DNA from: Natronorubrum sediminis
Lineage (GTDB): Archaea; Halobacteriota; Halobacteria; Halobacteriales; Natrialbaceae
Length of the DNA stretch: 64,000 nt
Direction: 5' to 3'
Assembly (NCBI RefSeq): GCF_900108095.1
Contig: NZ_FNWL01000001.1
Coordinates: 1,426,001 to 1,490,000, forward strand
In this document: positions 17,256 through 26,628 of the stretch, one piece after another
Numbering within the stretch: position 1 is the first letter of the stretch
Layout of the letters: every line of letters begins with the position of its first letter
Program-made: the position numbers and the translations under genes
The notes under the pieces: model-generated
What the model saw: the letters and a program-made list of their open reading frames with translations, nothing else
Databases searched by the model: none
What the model was told of the DNA's origin: nothing

Positions 17256-17981
17256 TCAGTCGTCGACGATTGCGAAGGCGCGAATCGGGCTCGCCGTCGC
17301 GTCGTCGAGGGGCAACGGGGCCGCGCTGAAGGTGAATCGGTGGGCGGGAATGTCGTCGATGTTTCGCAGATTTTCGACGATGAGCGTGTAGGAGTCAGGC
17401 GCGTCGTTCCGGAGAAGTACCTGATGGGCCGGCATCGACACGTCGCCGGCGATGTCGACGTTCCCGCAGTCGATGCCGACGACGGTCACGTCGCGCTCGT
17501 AAAGCCACTCTGCGCCGGCTTCGGAAAGCCCCGGGTGGTCCTCGAGGTACGTCGCCCTGTCCTCGGGCAGGTACTCGTCCCAACCGGTGTACAGCAAGAC
17601 CGAGTCGCCGGCACCGACCTCGACACCGGCGTCGGCCGCCGCGGTCTCGAGTTCGTCCGGGCCGATCGCCCCCTTGGCCCCGGCGTCGGAGACATCGAGC
17701 CAGACGGCGGGGCCGTGACACTCCTCGAGGTCGAGTTCGTCGACCGTCTTTCCCTCCGGGTGGAGGTGAAACGGGGCGTCGATGTGCGTCCCGTTGTGTT
17801 CGGCGATGTAGACGAAGCCGTTGACCAGCGAGAGGTCCTCGACGCCCTTGCCACGCCAGGTGTCCTCGGCCTGGTCGTGGTTCATCCGCGTGCCGTCGAG
17901 AAAGAGCGGGCTCCGGCCGTGGTTGGGATGGTTCGTCATCTCTTCCGTAATCGTCGCTGTGAGGTCGATCAGTTGCGACAC
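17256..17981 (-). CDS. Cyclase-family hydrolase (kynurenine-formamidase-like)
   Basis: A 241-residue metal-dependent hydrolase of the cyclase family. The metal-binding motif HNGTHIDAPFH lies at residues 62-72 and a second His/Glu set follows in the C-terminal half. Members hydrolyse N-formylkynurenine, cyclic amides, isatin or lactones. Without a kynurenine pathway nearby, an amide or lactone substrate linked to the surrounding acid catabolism is more likely, but this is inference. It converges on the MDR dehydrogenase (21-bp gap) and is 156 bp downstream of the acyl-CoA dehydrogenase on the same strand. Confidence 0.87.
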   Translation of the reverse strand: MSQLIDLTATITEEMTNHPNHGRSPLFLDGTRMNHDQAEDTWRGKGVEDLSLVNGFVYIAEHNGTHIDAPFHLHPEGKTVDELDLEECHGPAVWLDVSDAGAKGAIGPDELETAAADAGVEVGAGDSVLLYTGWDEYLPEDRATYLEDHPGLSEAGAEWLYERDVTVVGIDCGNVDIAGDVSMPAHQVLLRNDAPDSYTLIVENLRNIDDIPAHRFTFSAAPLPLDDATASPIRAFAIVDD

Positions 17982-18137
17982 GATAGCACGTGTGGCCGGT
18001 TCGCTAATAACTGTTGTCGGAAACCGTCAGCAGTCGACAGCTGAGAATCGATCGCCCCGACAACTGGCGGCTGACGACGGCGTTCGGCGATAGCCCCCGG
18101 CGACTGCCAACTGCTGACTGCCGACTGCACGCCGCAG

Positions 18138-19274
18138 TTACTCGTAGAGTTGGTTCGCGACGACGACGCGATTGATCTCGTTCGTCCCCTCGTAGATCTG
18201 CATCCCCTTTGCGACGCGCATGCGACGCTCAAGCGAGTAGTCCTTGGAGTAGCCTCGAGAGCCGTGGACCTGGACGGCCTCGGTGGTGACGTCCATCGCC
18301 ACGTCCGTCGCCTTCGTCTTCGCCATCGCGGCCTCGGCGGTGACGCGTTCGTCTCGGTCGCGTTTCGCCGCCGCGGCGAGAGTCAACAGCCGCGACGCTT
18401 CGATCTCGATCGCCATGTCCGCGAGTTTGAACGAGACCCCCTGAAACTCACGAATTGGCTGGCCGAACTGCTCGCGCTCGTCCGCGAAGGCCGTGCTCTC
18501 CTCGAACGCACCCTGTGCGACGCCGACACCCTGTGCCGCCGTGCCGATTCGACCGATGTCGAGCCCCTCGAGCACGTATCGAAGGCCCCGTCCCGGTTCG
18601 CCGATGACGTTCTCGACCGGAACGCGAACGCCGTCGTAGCGAATTTCGGTCTCGACGGCCGTCTCGCCTTCCATGCACGGAATGTCTCGGACGAACTCGA
18701 GGCCGTCGCGCTCGGCTGGCTCTGGCACGCCGATCAGGCTGACGCCCTCGTCCGTCTGGACCCCGACGACGAGGAAGTCGGCGATGCTGCCGTTAGTCGT
18801 CCAGACCTTCTCGCCCTCGAGGACGTACTCGTCACCGTCTCGCGTCGCCGTGGTCTCGAGTGAGCCGGCGTCGCTACCCGCGTTGGGTTCGGTGAGCGAG
18901 AGGGCAGGAATCCACTCACCCGAGCAAATCCTGGTGAGCCACTCCTCGCGTTGCCACTCCTCGCCGAACTCGTGGATCGGGTAGCCGACGAGGCTGCCGG
19001 CGACCGAGGCGGTGCCCGCGAGGAGTTTCCAGCTTCGGGAGAGCTCCTCGATCGTGATTGCGTAGGAGCGGTAGTCGAGCCCGAGTCCGTCGTACTCACT
19101 GCCGTACTGCACACCGTGAAATCCGGCGTCTGCGACCGTCTCGACGACGTCCATCGGGAACGTGCCCGACTCCTCGTACTCCTCGATGTGGGGTTCGACT
19201 TCGTCCTCGCAGAACTGGCGAACCGTCTCTCGATGCTCCTCGTGTGCGTCCGTGAGTTCGAACGATGAGATCAT
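18138..19274 (-). CDS. Acyl-CoA dehydrogenase
   Basis: A 378-residue FAD enzyme with the three-part acyl-CoA dehydrogenase fold: an N-terminal helical domain, a middle beta domain (SLTEPNAGSDAGSLETTA, then KVWTTNGSIADFLVVG) and a C-terminal helical domain (SRGYSKDYSLERRMR). The catalytic Glu is present in the classical IYEGTNEINR motif near the C-terminus. The ATG at 19274 begins MISSFELTDAHEEH, a normal start; the longer upstream frame is promoter DNA. It introduces a 2,3-double bond into an acyl-CoA and passes electrons to ETF. It is divergent from the acyl-CoA ligase at 19489, a natural partner. Confidence 0.93.
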   Translation of the reverse strand: MISSFELTDAHEEHRETVRQFCEDEVEPHIEEYEESGTFPMDVVETVADAGFHGVQYGSEYDGLGLDYRSYAITIEELSRSWKLLAGTASVAGSLVGYPIHEFGEEWQREEWLTRICSGEWIPALSLTEPNAGSDAGSLETTATRDGDEYVLEGEKVWTTNGSIADFLVVGVQTDEGVSLIGVPEPAERDGLEFVRDIPCMEGETAVETEIRYDGVRVPVENVIGEPGRGLRYVLEGLDIGRIGTAAQGVGVAQGAFEESTAFADEREQFGQPIREFQGVSFKLADMAIEIEASRLLTLAAAAKRDRDERVTAEAAMAKTKATDVAMDVTTEAVQVHGSRGYSKDYSLERRMRVAKGMQIYEGTNEINRVVVANQLYE

Positions 19275-19458
19275 GGTTTCAGTGACGACCCGAACGATCG
19301 TACGTTTCCCTTCTCGAGAGCGCACATAATTCCGTGGGATTAGCACACTAGTCGACACGCTCGAGTGCTGTGGCGTCGTCCGGATGAGGTGCCAGAAGTT
19401 CCCGCTGTCGCTCGACGCTCGTTGTATCCGAAATCGAACCAACTACCGGACGGCAGCG

Positions 19459-19466
19459 TTTTAACG
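19459..19466 (+). promoter_or_regulatory. TATA-like box for the acyl-CoA ligase
   Basis: TTTTAACG is centred 26 bp before the GTG at 19489, as expected for a leaderless transcript. Confidence 0.5.
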
Positions 19467-19488
19467 GTGTGCGCGGATACCCTCGTGT

Positions 19489-21051
19489 GTGACACAGCCA
19501 ACCACTGCTGACGTGCTGGGCCAGGCTGCGGCTCGGTTCCCGGACCGACCCGCGCTTCGCGACCCCATGCGCGACGAAACCGTCTCATTCGCTCGTTTGG
19601 ACGAACGCGCGCGAGACCTCGCTTCGGGACTGCTCGAGACCGAACTGGAACCCGGCGATCACCTCTCGGTGCTGACGAACGACTCCCTCGAGTTCGTCGA
19701 ACTCCTGTTCGCGTCGGCTCACGCGGGCCTGGTCTTCAACCCGATCAGTTACCGCGTCCCGCCGAAGCGACTGGCGTACGTCCTCGAGAACGCCGGTTCA
19801 GCAGGACTCGTCGTCGACGACGCCTGTCTCGACACCGTTCGCGCACTCGAGGCCGAGGCGTTGCCCGAGTTGCTCGTCGGAATCGACGTCGACGACGAGC
19901 GAGCGAGCGTCTCGTACGAGTCTCTCCGCGGTGAACGGACATCTCGCAGTGACGACGGCGATCTGGGTCCGGTCGTCGACGTCGACGAAGCAGATCCCGC
20001 GTTGCTCCTCTACACCTCCGGGACGACGGGCCAGCCGAAGGGGGTTCTCCACTCTCACCGAACTGTGGTGAACGCCTCGCTCGTCTCCCTGCCGTACAAT
20101 CGTCTGCGACCGACCGACGTCAACGTCGCGCTCGGCCCGCTCTACCACGTCGGGCCGCTGCTCTGTAACGTCCTGCCCGCGCTGAACGCCGGCGCCTGTA
20201 ACGTGATCCAACACGGTTTCGACCCCGAGACGACCCTCGAGCGAATCGAATCGGAGGGCATCACGACGATGTGGGCCGTCCCGACGCACATCCGAGCGCT
20301 GGTCGACGAACCGTCGATCGAGACGCGAGACGTCGAGCACGTCCGAATGATCCAGTACTCTGGCGCGGCGATGCCCGAAGCGGTAGCGAGGAGAGCACGC
20401 GAGCACGTCTCCGACTGTGACTTCGTCAACGCCTACGGCACGACGGAGATCGTCTTCGGGACGCTCATCCACCCGGAGTTCCACGACGAGAAACTGGGGA
20501 GCATCGGGCAGGCAGCACCGAACGCGGCCGTCCGCGTCGTCGATCCCGAAAACCCCGTCCCCGAGGCCGAACTCGAGGCGAACGAGGTCGGCGAACTCCT
20601 CGTGAAGAACACGACGCGCATGCTCGAGTACTGGAAGAACCCCGAGGCGACCGAGGAGGCGCTCGTCGACGGCTGGTACCGAACCGGTGACCTCGGGCGC
20701 AGAGACGAGGACGGCTTCCTCTACTTCGTCGACCGAAAGGACGACATGATCGTCAGCGGCGGCGAGAACATCTATCCCGCAGAGGTCGAGGATCTCCTGC
20801 ACAGCCACCCCGAGGTAGTCTCCGGCGCAGTCGTCGGCGTCCCCGACGACGAGTGGGGCGAAGTCGTCACCGCCTTCGTCGTCCCCGACGGCGACCTCTC
20901 GAGTGAGGACCTCGAGGAGTTCTTCGTCGACTCCGAGGAACTCGAGTCGTTCAAACGCCCTCGAGAGTACGTCTTCGAGGACGAACTGCCGAAGACGAGC
21001 AGCGACAAAATCGATCGACGGGCGCTGCTCGAGTCGATCGTCCCGGAGTAG
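19489..21051 (+). CDS. AMP-forming acyl-CoA synthetase
   Basis: A 520-residue ligase of the ANL superfamily. The AMP-binding P-loop YTSGTTGQPKGV is near residues 170-181, the A5 motif NAYGTTEI near 318, the A7 motif GWYRTGDLGRRDEDGF near 395, and the hinge and A8 motif DRKDDMIVSGGENIYPAEVE follow. The C-terminal catalytic Lys lies in LPKTSSDKIDR. It activates a fatty or aromatic acid to acyl-AMP and then acyl-CoA in the cytoplasm. The GTG start at 19489 is supported by its spacing from a TATA-like box. It is divergent from the acyl-CoA dehydrogenase. Confidence 0.93.
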   Translation: MTQPTTADVLGQAAARFPDRPALRDPMRDETVSFARLDERARDLASGLLETELEPGDHLSVLTNDSLEFVELLFASAHAGLVFNPISYRVPPKRLAYVLENAGSAGLVVDDACLDTVRALEAEALPELLVGIDVDDERASVSYESLRGERTSRSDDGDLGPVVDVDEADPALLLYTSGTTGQPKGVLHSHRTVVNASLVSLPYNRLRPTDVNVALGPLYHVGPLLCNVLPALNAGACNVIQHGFDPETTLERIESEGITTMWAVPTHIRALVDEPSIETRDVEHVRMIQYSGAAMPEAVARRAREHVSDCDFVNAYGTTEIVFGTLIHPEFHDEKLGSIGQAAPNAAVRVVDPENPVPEAELEANEVGELLVKNTTRMLEYWKNPEATEEALVDGWYRTGDLGRRDEDGFLYFVDRKDDMIVSGGENIYPAEVEDLLHSHPEVVSGAVVGVPDDEWGEVVTAFVVPDGDLSSEDLEEFFVDSEELESFKRPREYVFEDELPKTSSDKIDRRALLESIVPE

Positions 21052-21095
21052 ATTTCCGACCCCATTTGCTGGCCGCCGTTGACGGGCAGCGCCAC

Positions 21096-21839
21096 CTACT
21101 GCATTCGCTGGCCGCCGTTGACGTTCAGCGTTTCCCCCGTGACGAATCCTGCATCGCGGAGGTAGGCTGCTGCCTGCCCGATATCCTCGGGCGTCCCGAG
21201 ACGGCCGACGGGGATGACCTCCTGGCGTTTCTGTGCTTTCGACTCCTCGGAGGTCGTCGCGTCGGTCATATCCGTCTCGATAAAGCCCGGCGCGATGGCG
21301 TTGATCCGAATCGTCGGCCCGAACTCGAGGGCGTGACTCTTCGTGAGCGCGATGATCCCCGCTTTCGAGGACGCGTAGTGGGGTTCGTAGTCCGCTCCGG
21401 CGTGAGCCAGTCGCGAGGAGAGGTTGATCACCGACGGTCCCTCGGGAACGCTCGAGTCCTCGAGGTGGGAGAGCGCGGCTTTCGTCACCGCAAACGTGCC
21501 GGTGACGTTGACGTCCAGCAGCCGCTGGAACTCTTCGGGGGAGAGGTCGGGCGTGTACCGGTGTTCGTTGATCCCGGCGTTGTTGACGACGTGATCGAGC
21601 GATCCGAACGCGTCGACGGTTTCCTCGACACAGGCCTCGACGGCGTCGGGATCGCCGACGTCCGCCTGCACTGCTCGAGCGCGCTGGTCCGTCTCGGTTT
21701 CGATCGTGTCGACGACGTCCCGGGCCGCCCCGTCGCTGCTTCGGTAGTTCACCGCGACGTCGTAGCCGTCGGCTGCGAAGCGACGGGCGATACCGCGACC
21801 GATTCCTCGAGACGCACCGGTAACGAGTGCTGCGGGCAT
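21096..21839 (-). CDS. SDR family oxidoreductase (FabG-like)
   Basis: A 247-residue classical short-chain dehydrogenase. TGASRGIG lies at residues 7-14, HVVNNAGINEH near 83-93, the catalytic Ser near 137 and YASSK near 152. The C-terminus (FVTGETLNVNGGQRMQ) is family-typical. Starting at the ATG at 21839 gives MPAALVTGAS; the upstream frame extension is not conserved-looking. It could reduce a 3-ketoacyl-CoA or oxidise its hydroxy form. It converges with the acyl-CoA ligase and follows the CoA-transferase genes on the same strand. Confidence 0.88.
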   Translation of the reverse strand: MPAALVTGASRGIGRGIARRFAADGYDVAVNYRSSDGAARDVVDTIETETDQRARAVQADVGDPDAVEACVEETVDAFGSLDHVVNNAGINEHRYTPDLSPEEFQRLLDVNVTGTFAVTKAALSHLEDSSVPEGPSVINLSSRLAHAGADYEPHYASSKAGIIALTKSHALEFGPTIRINAIAPGFIETDMTDATTSEESKAQKRQEVIPVGRLGTPEDIGQAAAYLRDAGFVTGETLNVNGGQRMQ

Positions 21840-21953
21840 ACTCGAGCATTCGCAGGCGCGTGCTAATAGTTTACTCTCGACACCCAGTGCGACGCTCTCG
21901 AAATCCATCGCGACGCAGCAAGTAAGAAGTCGTTGACCGAACGGTCTCAGTCG

Positions 21954-22718
21954 TTATTCGCTCCGGCCCGTGTACTGCCCGTCTGGGTCGAGATCCTCGC
22001 GAATGATTCGCAGTTCCTCGTCGTCGGGTTCGGGCGTCGTCTTCACGTCGTCGGCGAAGGCGATGTCCCAGCCAGTGTTCTCGCGAACTTCCTCGCGGGT
22101 GGCCTCCGGATGGAGCGAGTCGACGTACATCTCACCCGCTTCGTCGAAGCGACAGACGGCGAGATCGGTGATGATGGCCTCGGGGCCGCCCTCGAGGCCG
22201 AGTTCCCGCCGTCCCTCGCGGCCGCCGACGAAGCCGGGACTCGTGATGAAGTCGACCTCCTCGGGGAATCGTCGCTCTGAGTGGGGCGTGACGACCAGTG
22301 TGCGATCGACGTGACACGCGATCTCACAGGCCCCGCCGCTACCCGGCAGTCGGACGGCCGGATCGTCGTAGTCGCCGATGACCGTCGAATTGATATTTCC
22401 GTGCTTGTCGATCTGTGCGCCGCCGAGGAAGCCCACGTCGAGGCGATTCGCTTGCAGATAGTAGTTGAAACCGTTCGCCATCGGTTCGATCGAGAGTGCA
22501 CCGGAGGCCAGCCCCGGATCGCCGATCGACAACGGCGGGGACTCCGGATTCGAGCCGATCGTCCCCGACTCGTACATCATCTGTAACCCTGGCGCGTGCG
22601 TTCGCTTCGCGACGTTACAGGCGAGGTTCGGCATTCCGATCCCTACCAGGACCGAATCGTCGTCCGTGAGTTCTCGTGCCGCCGATACGACCATCAGTTC
22701 GCTGTTCGTGTACGTCAT
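21954..22718 (-). CDS. CoA-transferase beta subunit (glutaconate-type)
   Basis: A 254-residue subunit of a family I CoA-transferase. The catalytic Glu is E50 in the MYESGTIG motif, typical of glutaconate and 3-oxoadipate-type beta subunits. Further family segments are VGIGMPNLACNVAKR near the N-terminus and FLGGAQIDKHGNIN in the middle. It receives CoA through a glutamyl-CoA thioester and hands it to an acid. It lies 109 bp downstream of the alpha subunit gene and works with it as a heteromer. Confidence 0.88.
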   Translation of the reverse strand: MTYTNSELMVVSAARELTDDDSVLVGIGMPNLACNVAKRTHAPGLQMMYESGTIGSNPESPPLSIGDPGLASGALSIEPMANGFNYYLQANRLDVGFLGGAQIDKHGNINSTVIGDYDDPAVRLPGSGGACEIACHVDRTLVVTPHSERRFPEEVDFITSPGFVGGREGRRELGLEGGPEAIITDLAVCRFDEAGEMYVDSLHPEATREEVRENTGWDIAFADDVKTTPEPDDEELRIIREDLDPDGQYTGRSE

Positions 22719-22730
22719 CGTGTCTCGAGT

Positions 22731-22766
22731 GTGTCGGTTGTGTCAGTTGCGTCGATTGCGTCGGTG
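22731..22766 (+). repeat. Degenerate 9-bp tandem repeat between the CoA-transferase genes
   Basis: Four successive 9-base units (GTGTCGGTT, GTGTCAGTT, GCGTCGATT, GCGTCGGTG) sit in the 109-bp gap between the alpha and beta subunit genes. This is probably slippage in a non-coding spacer. Confidence 0.65.
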
Positions 22767-22827
22767 TTACCACCCACATCGGGTGCGTCGATTCTGGGTT
22801 CGTGCGCGCTGGTGCCCGCCTGCACGG

Positions 22828-23739
22828 TCAGTATCGCCCCATGTCGACCGGCGTGGCGTAGTCGCTCTCGGGCTCGAGCTCGAGCAGCTGTGAGGCGCCG
22901 AGCTTTTCGACGTACTCGCGTCGATCTTCGACGTCGTAGACCCACTCGTCGAGCCAGGCTTCGACCTGGTCGACGTCGCTCGCGATTTCGGCCCACTCGA
23001 TGTACGCCTCGTTGTCCCGGCCGTAGTAGCCCTGTGCGTAGGAGGGGTGAGAGCCGTAGGGATCCTCGACGACGTAATCCACGTCGTCACCCGTGAGCAG
23101 CGTCCGGTTGGGATCGCTGCGGATCGTCTCCTCCGAGCACAACTCCTCGACGGTGAGGATCACCGTGTCAGCGGCGAGCGCGGCGATCTTCTGTTCGCCC
23201 TGAATACCCCAGAGGTGTGCGTTGCCGTTCTCGTCGGCTCGCTGGGCTCTGACGACGGTCACGTCCGGCTCGATCGGCGCGACGGCGTAGACGTAATCGT
23301 CGTCGAAGGGACTCTCGACGCGCGCGATGTTCTCGTTGTGTTCGGGCAGATCAGAGCCGATAAAGCCCCGAAGCGGCGCGAACGGTAAATTCGACGCCCC
23401 CGCCTGCAGAGCCGCGATCATCCCGAAGTGCGTGTACTCCTCGAGTTCGATTTCGGTTGGGACACCTTCCTCGGCGGCGCGTCGAAAGGCCGGGAGACTC
23501 CCGACGCCCGGATTTCCCGCCCACGAGAAGGTTACCTTGCTCGCACACCCCGCGGCGATCATCTGGTCGTAGATGAGATCGGGCGTGGCTCTCACGAGGT
23601 CGAGGTCGCACAGGCCCTGCCTGATCATCTCGTGGCCCGCGGCGAATGGGATGAGATGGGTAAATCCCGCGAGATACACCTGGTCGCCATCGGCGACGCC
23701 ATCCGAGACGGCGTCTGCCATCGTCGTAACGTTCGTCAT
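22828..23739 (-). CDS. CoA-transferase alpha subunit (glutaconate-type)
   Basis: A 303-residue family I CoA-transferase alpha subunit. It opens with AVSDGVADGDQVYLAGFTHL, has the FSWAGNPGVG segment (residues 71-80), then an ALQAGASNLPFAPLRGFIGSD region and the EELCSEETIRSDPNR loop. The ATG at 23739 is chosen because the extra 54 residues available upstream lie in low-complexity, AT-richer DNA and do not resemble the family. It forms the active enzyme with the downstream beta subunit. It is the last gene of the GC-rich first region; the AT-rich gap begins directly upstream. Confidence 0.88.
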   Translation of the reverse strand: MTNVTTMADAVSDGVADGDQVYLAGFTHLIPFAAGHEMIRQGLCDLDLVRATPDLIYDQMIAAGCASKVTFSWAGNPGVGSLPAFRRAAEEGVPTEIELEEYTHFGMIAALQAGASNLPFAPLRGFIGSDLPEHNENIARVESPFDDDYVYAVAPIEPDVTVVRAQRADENGNAHLWGIQGEQKIAALAADTVILTVEELCSEETIRSDPNRTLLTGDDVDYVVEDPYGSHPSYAQGYYGRDNEAYIEWAEIASDVDQVEAWLDEWVYDVEDRREYVEKLGASQLLELEPESDYATPVDMGRY

Positions 23740-24389
23740 AGCTGGTCGCAAGTACGTGGAACGTGGGTCAATGTCATGATAAGGATTTCCATTGGTAAAC
23801 TGAGCGAACGTACAATGCAGATAATTGAGACGAACAGGCAATCGGCTATACGAGACGGTGTCGAGTACAAGTGTGAAAAGCAACGGTCGGGGATTCATCA
23901 CTGATGAAGTTCCAGCCTAGTCGCCTTCCGCGCTCGAAGTAACCACTGTAGTGTTGGTTACATTGATCAGTTGCATCAGTCGCTGAACGAGTGAGTTCAG
24001 TTCGTGAAGGTGGAGGCGAGACGGTCGATGGCAGCAACTTCAGAAGAGAAGTCGATTCAAGGGGATCAACAACACTCAACACAGGGAATGATTTCGGTAA
24101 TAGCAAAATGAGTGCTAATGTTTTCCGCATTGTTTTGAGGACCCAATTCAACCAATATTGAAGAAATCGACCCCGGTGTGCTCTATGGCAGTATTTTCCA
24201 AGAGTGCGCTGAACAGTAGATTAGCGCCATTGTAAGTGGATCTCGGCTTTGGCTTCTACTTTCGATGATACCGAAGTACAGAGAAGAGAGTTGTCCCATT
24301 CACCAGGGTTCAATCCGCGGGGTTCCAGAATCACGGGAGTTTTCGGCTAGGTCTTCACGTGATGCATCCCACGCTATATGCTGTTCAAC

Positions 24390-24596
24390 ATGTCTCAAAG
24401 AAGTATCACCATCTATATAGGAGATGGAAATAATAGAACGTGGGAGAAAATTATAGACACGATGGGCTATTCCCTCAGCTATATTTTGCATAATACTCCC
24501 CTCCAGATCAGATTAGTAATAATACCAAATATAGTATATTTTTGGCAGATTAGATTCGAAACTGATGAAGACAAGAGTGGTCATATGGACAGGTAG
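24390..24596 (+). CDS. Hypothetical small protein, doubtful
   Basis: A 68-residue frame starting MSQRSITIYIGDGNNRTW, followed by KIIDTMGYSLSYILHN. The first half reads like a small folded domain with a beta strand then a helix, similar in style to short regulators on haloarchaeal plasmids. The second half is hydrophobic and disordered-looking, suggesting a frameshifted or decayed end. No family is recognised. It lies in AT-rich DNA with no close neighbour, so it may be a relic. Confidence 0.25.
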   Translation: MSQRSITIYIGDGNNRTWEKIIDTMGYSLSYILHNTPLQIRLVIIPNIVYFWQIRFETDEDKSGHMDR

Positions 24597-25336
24597 AATA
24601 ACCCAAAGGGTCACGCATCCACCCATTATAATTCACTATTATTTTTATGATTTTAGTTGTGTATGGTGGATTTAATAACCGCATCTTCCGAACATGAGCC
24701 GGTATTGTTTTGGTATAGCCAAAGTCTATCCCAGATTTGCGGAGGGGCCTAGATTTTATACTAAACTATCGGTCAAAATCGACCGCGATTGGATTGGTGA
24801 GTTTCTCGCCGTGCGAAAAGGCCTCGGGCATGAGTGGACAGAACGTTCGCCACGGTGACGAAATACGGATGAGCTCGACGAGTCGCGGTTGGTGGTATGC
24901 TGTACTATGAATCGAGTCAATCAGTAATCGAACTGGAGAAGCCTAACAGAAGTACCGTTGTTATGGTAAGGTGAAATCTGTTTTGATCGACGGAGCATCA
25001 GCGGAGAATTGCGATTGGACAAATGGTTCGGATAGCCACATCGTCGAACGGAACGTAATCTGGCGCCCACAACCGCATTACCACACACAGCGACTGAAGC
25101 GGTTCAAAGGGTTCATCTTCGCTTTCGATCATGCGGTAACGGATATCAACACTGGCATCACCGTTCCTCCAGCACTCCGACCCCACTCGACGTGATCGAT
25201 ACCCGCTCACTTACAAACCTGTTTCAATTCGATTCGCTCAAGAAGTGCGTACCGTGCTTCGGTACGTCCGGGCATCAATGCTACGCAGTCGAGAGCAGGT
25301 GGTACCATACGAAAAGAGTACTTGCGTCAGTTTTGT

Positions 25337-25358
25337 ATAACACCGGTACCAGTGTTAT
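25337..25358. promoter_or_regulatory. 22-bp near-perfect palindrome
   Basis: ATAACAC-N-GGTACC-N-GTGTTAT pairs at 10 of 11 positions around a GGTACC core. It lies in the gene-poor gap, about 400 bp from the end of the IclR gene. It is a good candidate for a dimeric regulator's binding site; which regulator is unknown. Confidence 0.45.
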
Positions 25359-25762
25359 GGTTAGGGTAGTTGTTAGGGAATACGGTTGATTTGCGCAAAG
25401 GTCCCATAGCCGTCCGTCCGCTAATCGGTAGCGGAGCGAACACAGCAGATGCGTTTACTGCTAGTAGACGGAGTCCAAGAAATAGAGATCGGAGAGTTAA
25501 CTAGAGTATTTCCCAATATCTCCTTTAAAATATACGACCATCCAAATAACCAGGGTTTAGAGCGATTATTCAAAGTAATCGGTAAAAATATACCACATTC
25601 AAAAATATAAGACACCACCGTTTCACGAGATTTTTGTTTACTGTCAGTAGACGGTGAACGAGTTGACGTCAGGTAGGTGAATAGAGAATTCAACGGGTCC
25701 GATTGATACACGCATGATACGAAAAATTCGAGTCGGTTCTCGCCGCTTCGCGAGTTCCCGAC

Positions 25763-26536
25763 TCACTTGCTAAATTTTAGTTTTAGGTTAATTTCTTCGG
25801 TAGTGGCGTCGAGTTCGTCGAGGTATTTTTCTTCGGAGTCAATATTAGAGAAGTGCGTTTCAGGGCCCGTAATACTAACTGCGCCGTAGAGATCCTCTTC
25901 CGGGGAGTACAAACCCGAACCGATGGCCCACACGCCATCGATTCGCTCGCCGCGATTGATTGCAAACCCTTGCTCCCTGATCTCGTTCAGTTCGTTGAAC
26001 AGGGCCCCTCTCTCGGTAATCGTGTTCTCTGTCTTCGAATCGAGGCCTCGTTCGTCGAGAATGTCTTCGACCGTCGCGTCCTCGAGTTGAGCCAAGATGC
26101 TCTTTCCGGCAGAGCTCGTATGAAGATCGAATCGCGTTTGGCCGTGTTTGTTGTATGCAGAGCCGCTGAGGTCGTATTTGTCGTTGTACGAATAGAGGTA
26201 GACTCCGTAGTCGTACTCCTTCACTGAGAGCGTCACGAGTTCGTCTACTCGTTCTGCGAGATCCTCGATATGTGGTTTCGCTATCGAAATAAGGTCAGTG
26301 TTCTCGCGAATGTACGTTCCGTGATCGAGAAATCGAAAACTGAGACGATACTCTCCGTCCCTCGATTTCACGTACTTCTGTGCTCTGAGCGTGTTCAGGT
26401 GTTTGTAGACGGTACTCTTTTTCATCCCTAGATGAGTGGCGAGTTCCGTCACGCCAGCCCCATCGAGGTCCTGTAATGCGTTTATTATCTTTAGTAATCG
26501 AACGTCGGATTGAACCAGATCGGTGTCAGTTGGCAT
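25763..26536 (-). CDS. IclR family transcriptional regulator
   Basis: A 257-residue regulator. The N-terminal winged helix-turn-helix covers about residues 10-75 (VTELATHLGMKKSTVYKHLNTLR). The rest is the IclR effector-binding domain, with an SSAGKSILAQL segment and a C-terminal GAVSITGPETHF loop that binds small acids in the family. The start at 26536 is supported by a TATA-like sequence centred about 27 bp upstream. It lies immediately downstream of the lactate-utilisation-like genes on the same strand and probably controls them or the divergent CaiB-M28 operon. Confidence 0.9.
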   Translation of the reverse strand: MPTDTDLVQSDVRLLKIINALQDLDGAGVTELATHLGMKKSTVYKHLNTLRAQKYVKSRDGEYRLSFRFLDHGTYIRENTDLISIAKPHIEDLAERVDELVTLSVKEYDYGVYLYSYNDKYDLSGSAYNKHGQTRFDLHTSSAGKSILAQLEDATVEDILDERGLDSKTENTITERGALFNELNEIREQGFAINRGERIDGVWAIGSGLYSPEEDLYGAVSITGPETHFSNIDSEEKYLDELDATTEEINLKLKFSK

Positions 26537-26558
26537 GAGATGGAGTAACAGTGGGATA

Positions 26559-26566
26559 GATATAAC
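26559..26566 (-). promoter_or_regulatory. TATA-like box of the IclR gene
   Basis: Minus-strand CGTTATAT is centred about 27 bp before the ATG at 26536, implying the regulator has its own promoter. Confidence 0.45.
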
Positions 26567-26628
26567 GTTTACTCAGAGTATACGATGAAGTCCAGCAACG
26601 AACCGGAAACGGGGTGTCACTCCGGTGA

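Larger units (their letters stand above)
23740..25762. other. AT-rich, nearly gene-free 2-kb gap; probable insertion scar
   Basis: About 2 kb between the CoA-transferase and the IclR regulator has much lower GC than its surroundings and only short open frames (under 100 codons) on both strands. None has a convincing family signature. It looks like decayed mobile or plasmid-derived DNA. It holds a 22-bp near-palindrome at 25337-25358 and a weak 68-residue frame at 24390. I see no intact transposase, no recognisable terminal inverted repeats and no tRNA. Confidence 0.6.

Noticed and set aside
19798-21849. 683-codon open frame on the minus strand
   Set aside because: It overlaps the well-supported acyl-CoA ligase and SDR genes and has no family motif.
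24766-24831. Minus-strand peptide MPEAFSHGEKLTNPIAVDFD considered as a transposase remnant
   Set aside because: Only 21 codons, and I cannot match it to a transposase family without a database search.
24971-25210. Overlapping open frames of about 70 codons on both strands
   Set aside because: Neither has a recognisable fold, promoter or neighbour; they are compatible with chance in this gap.
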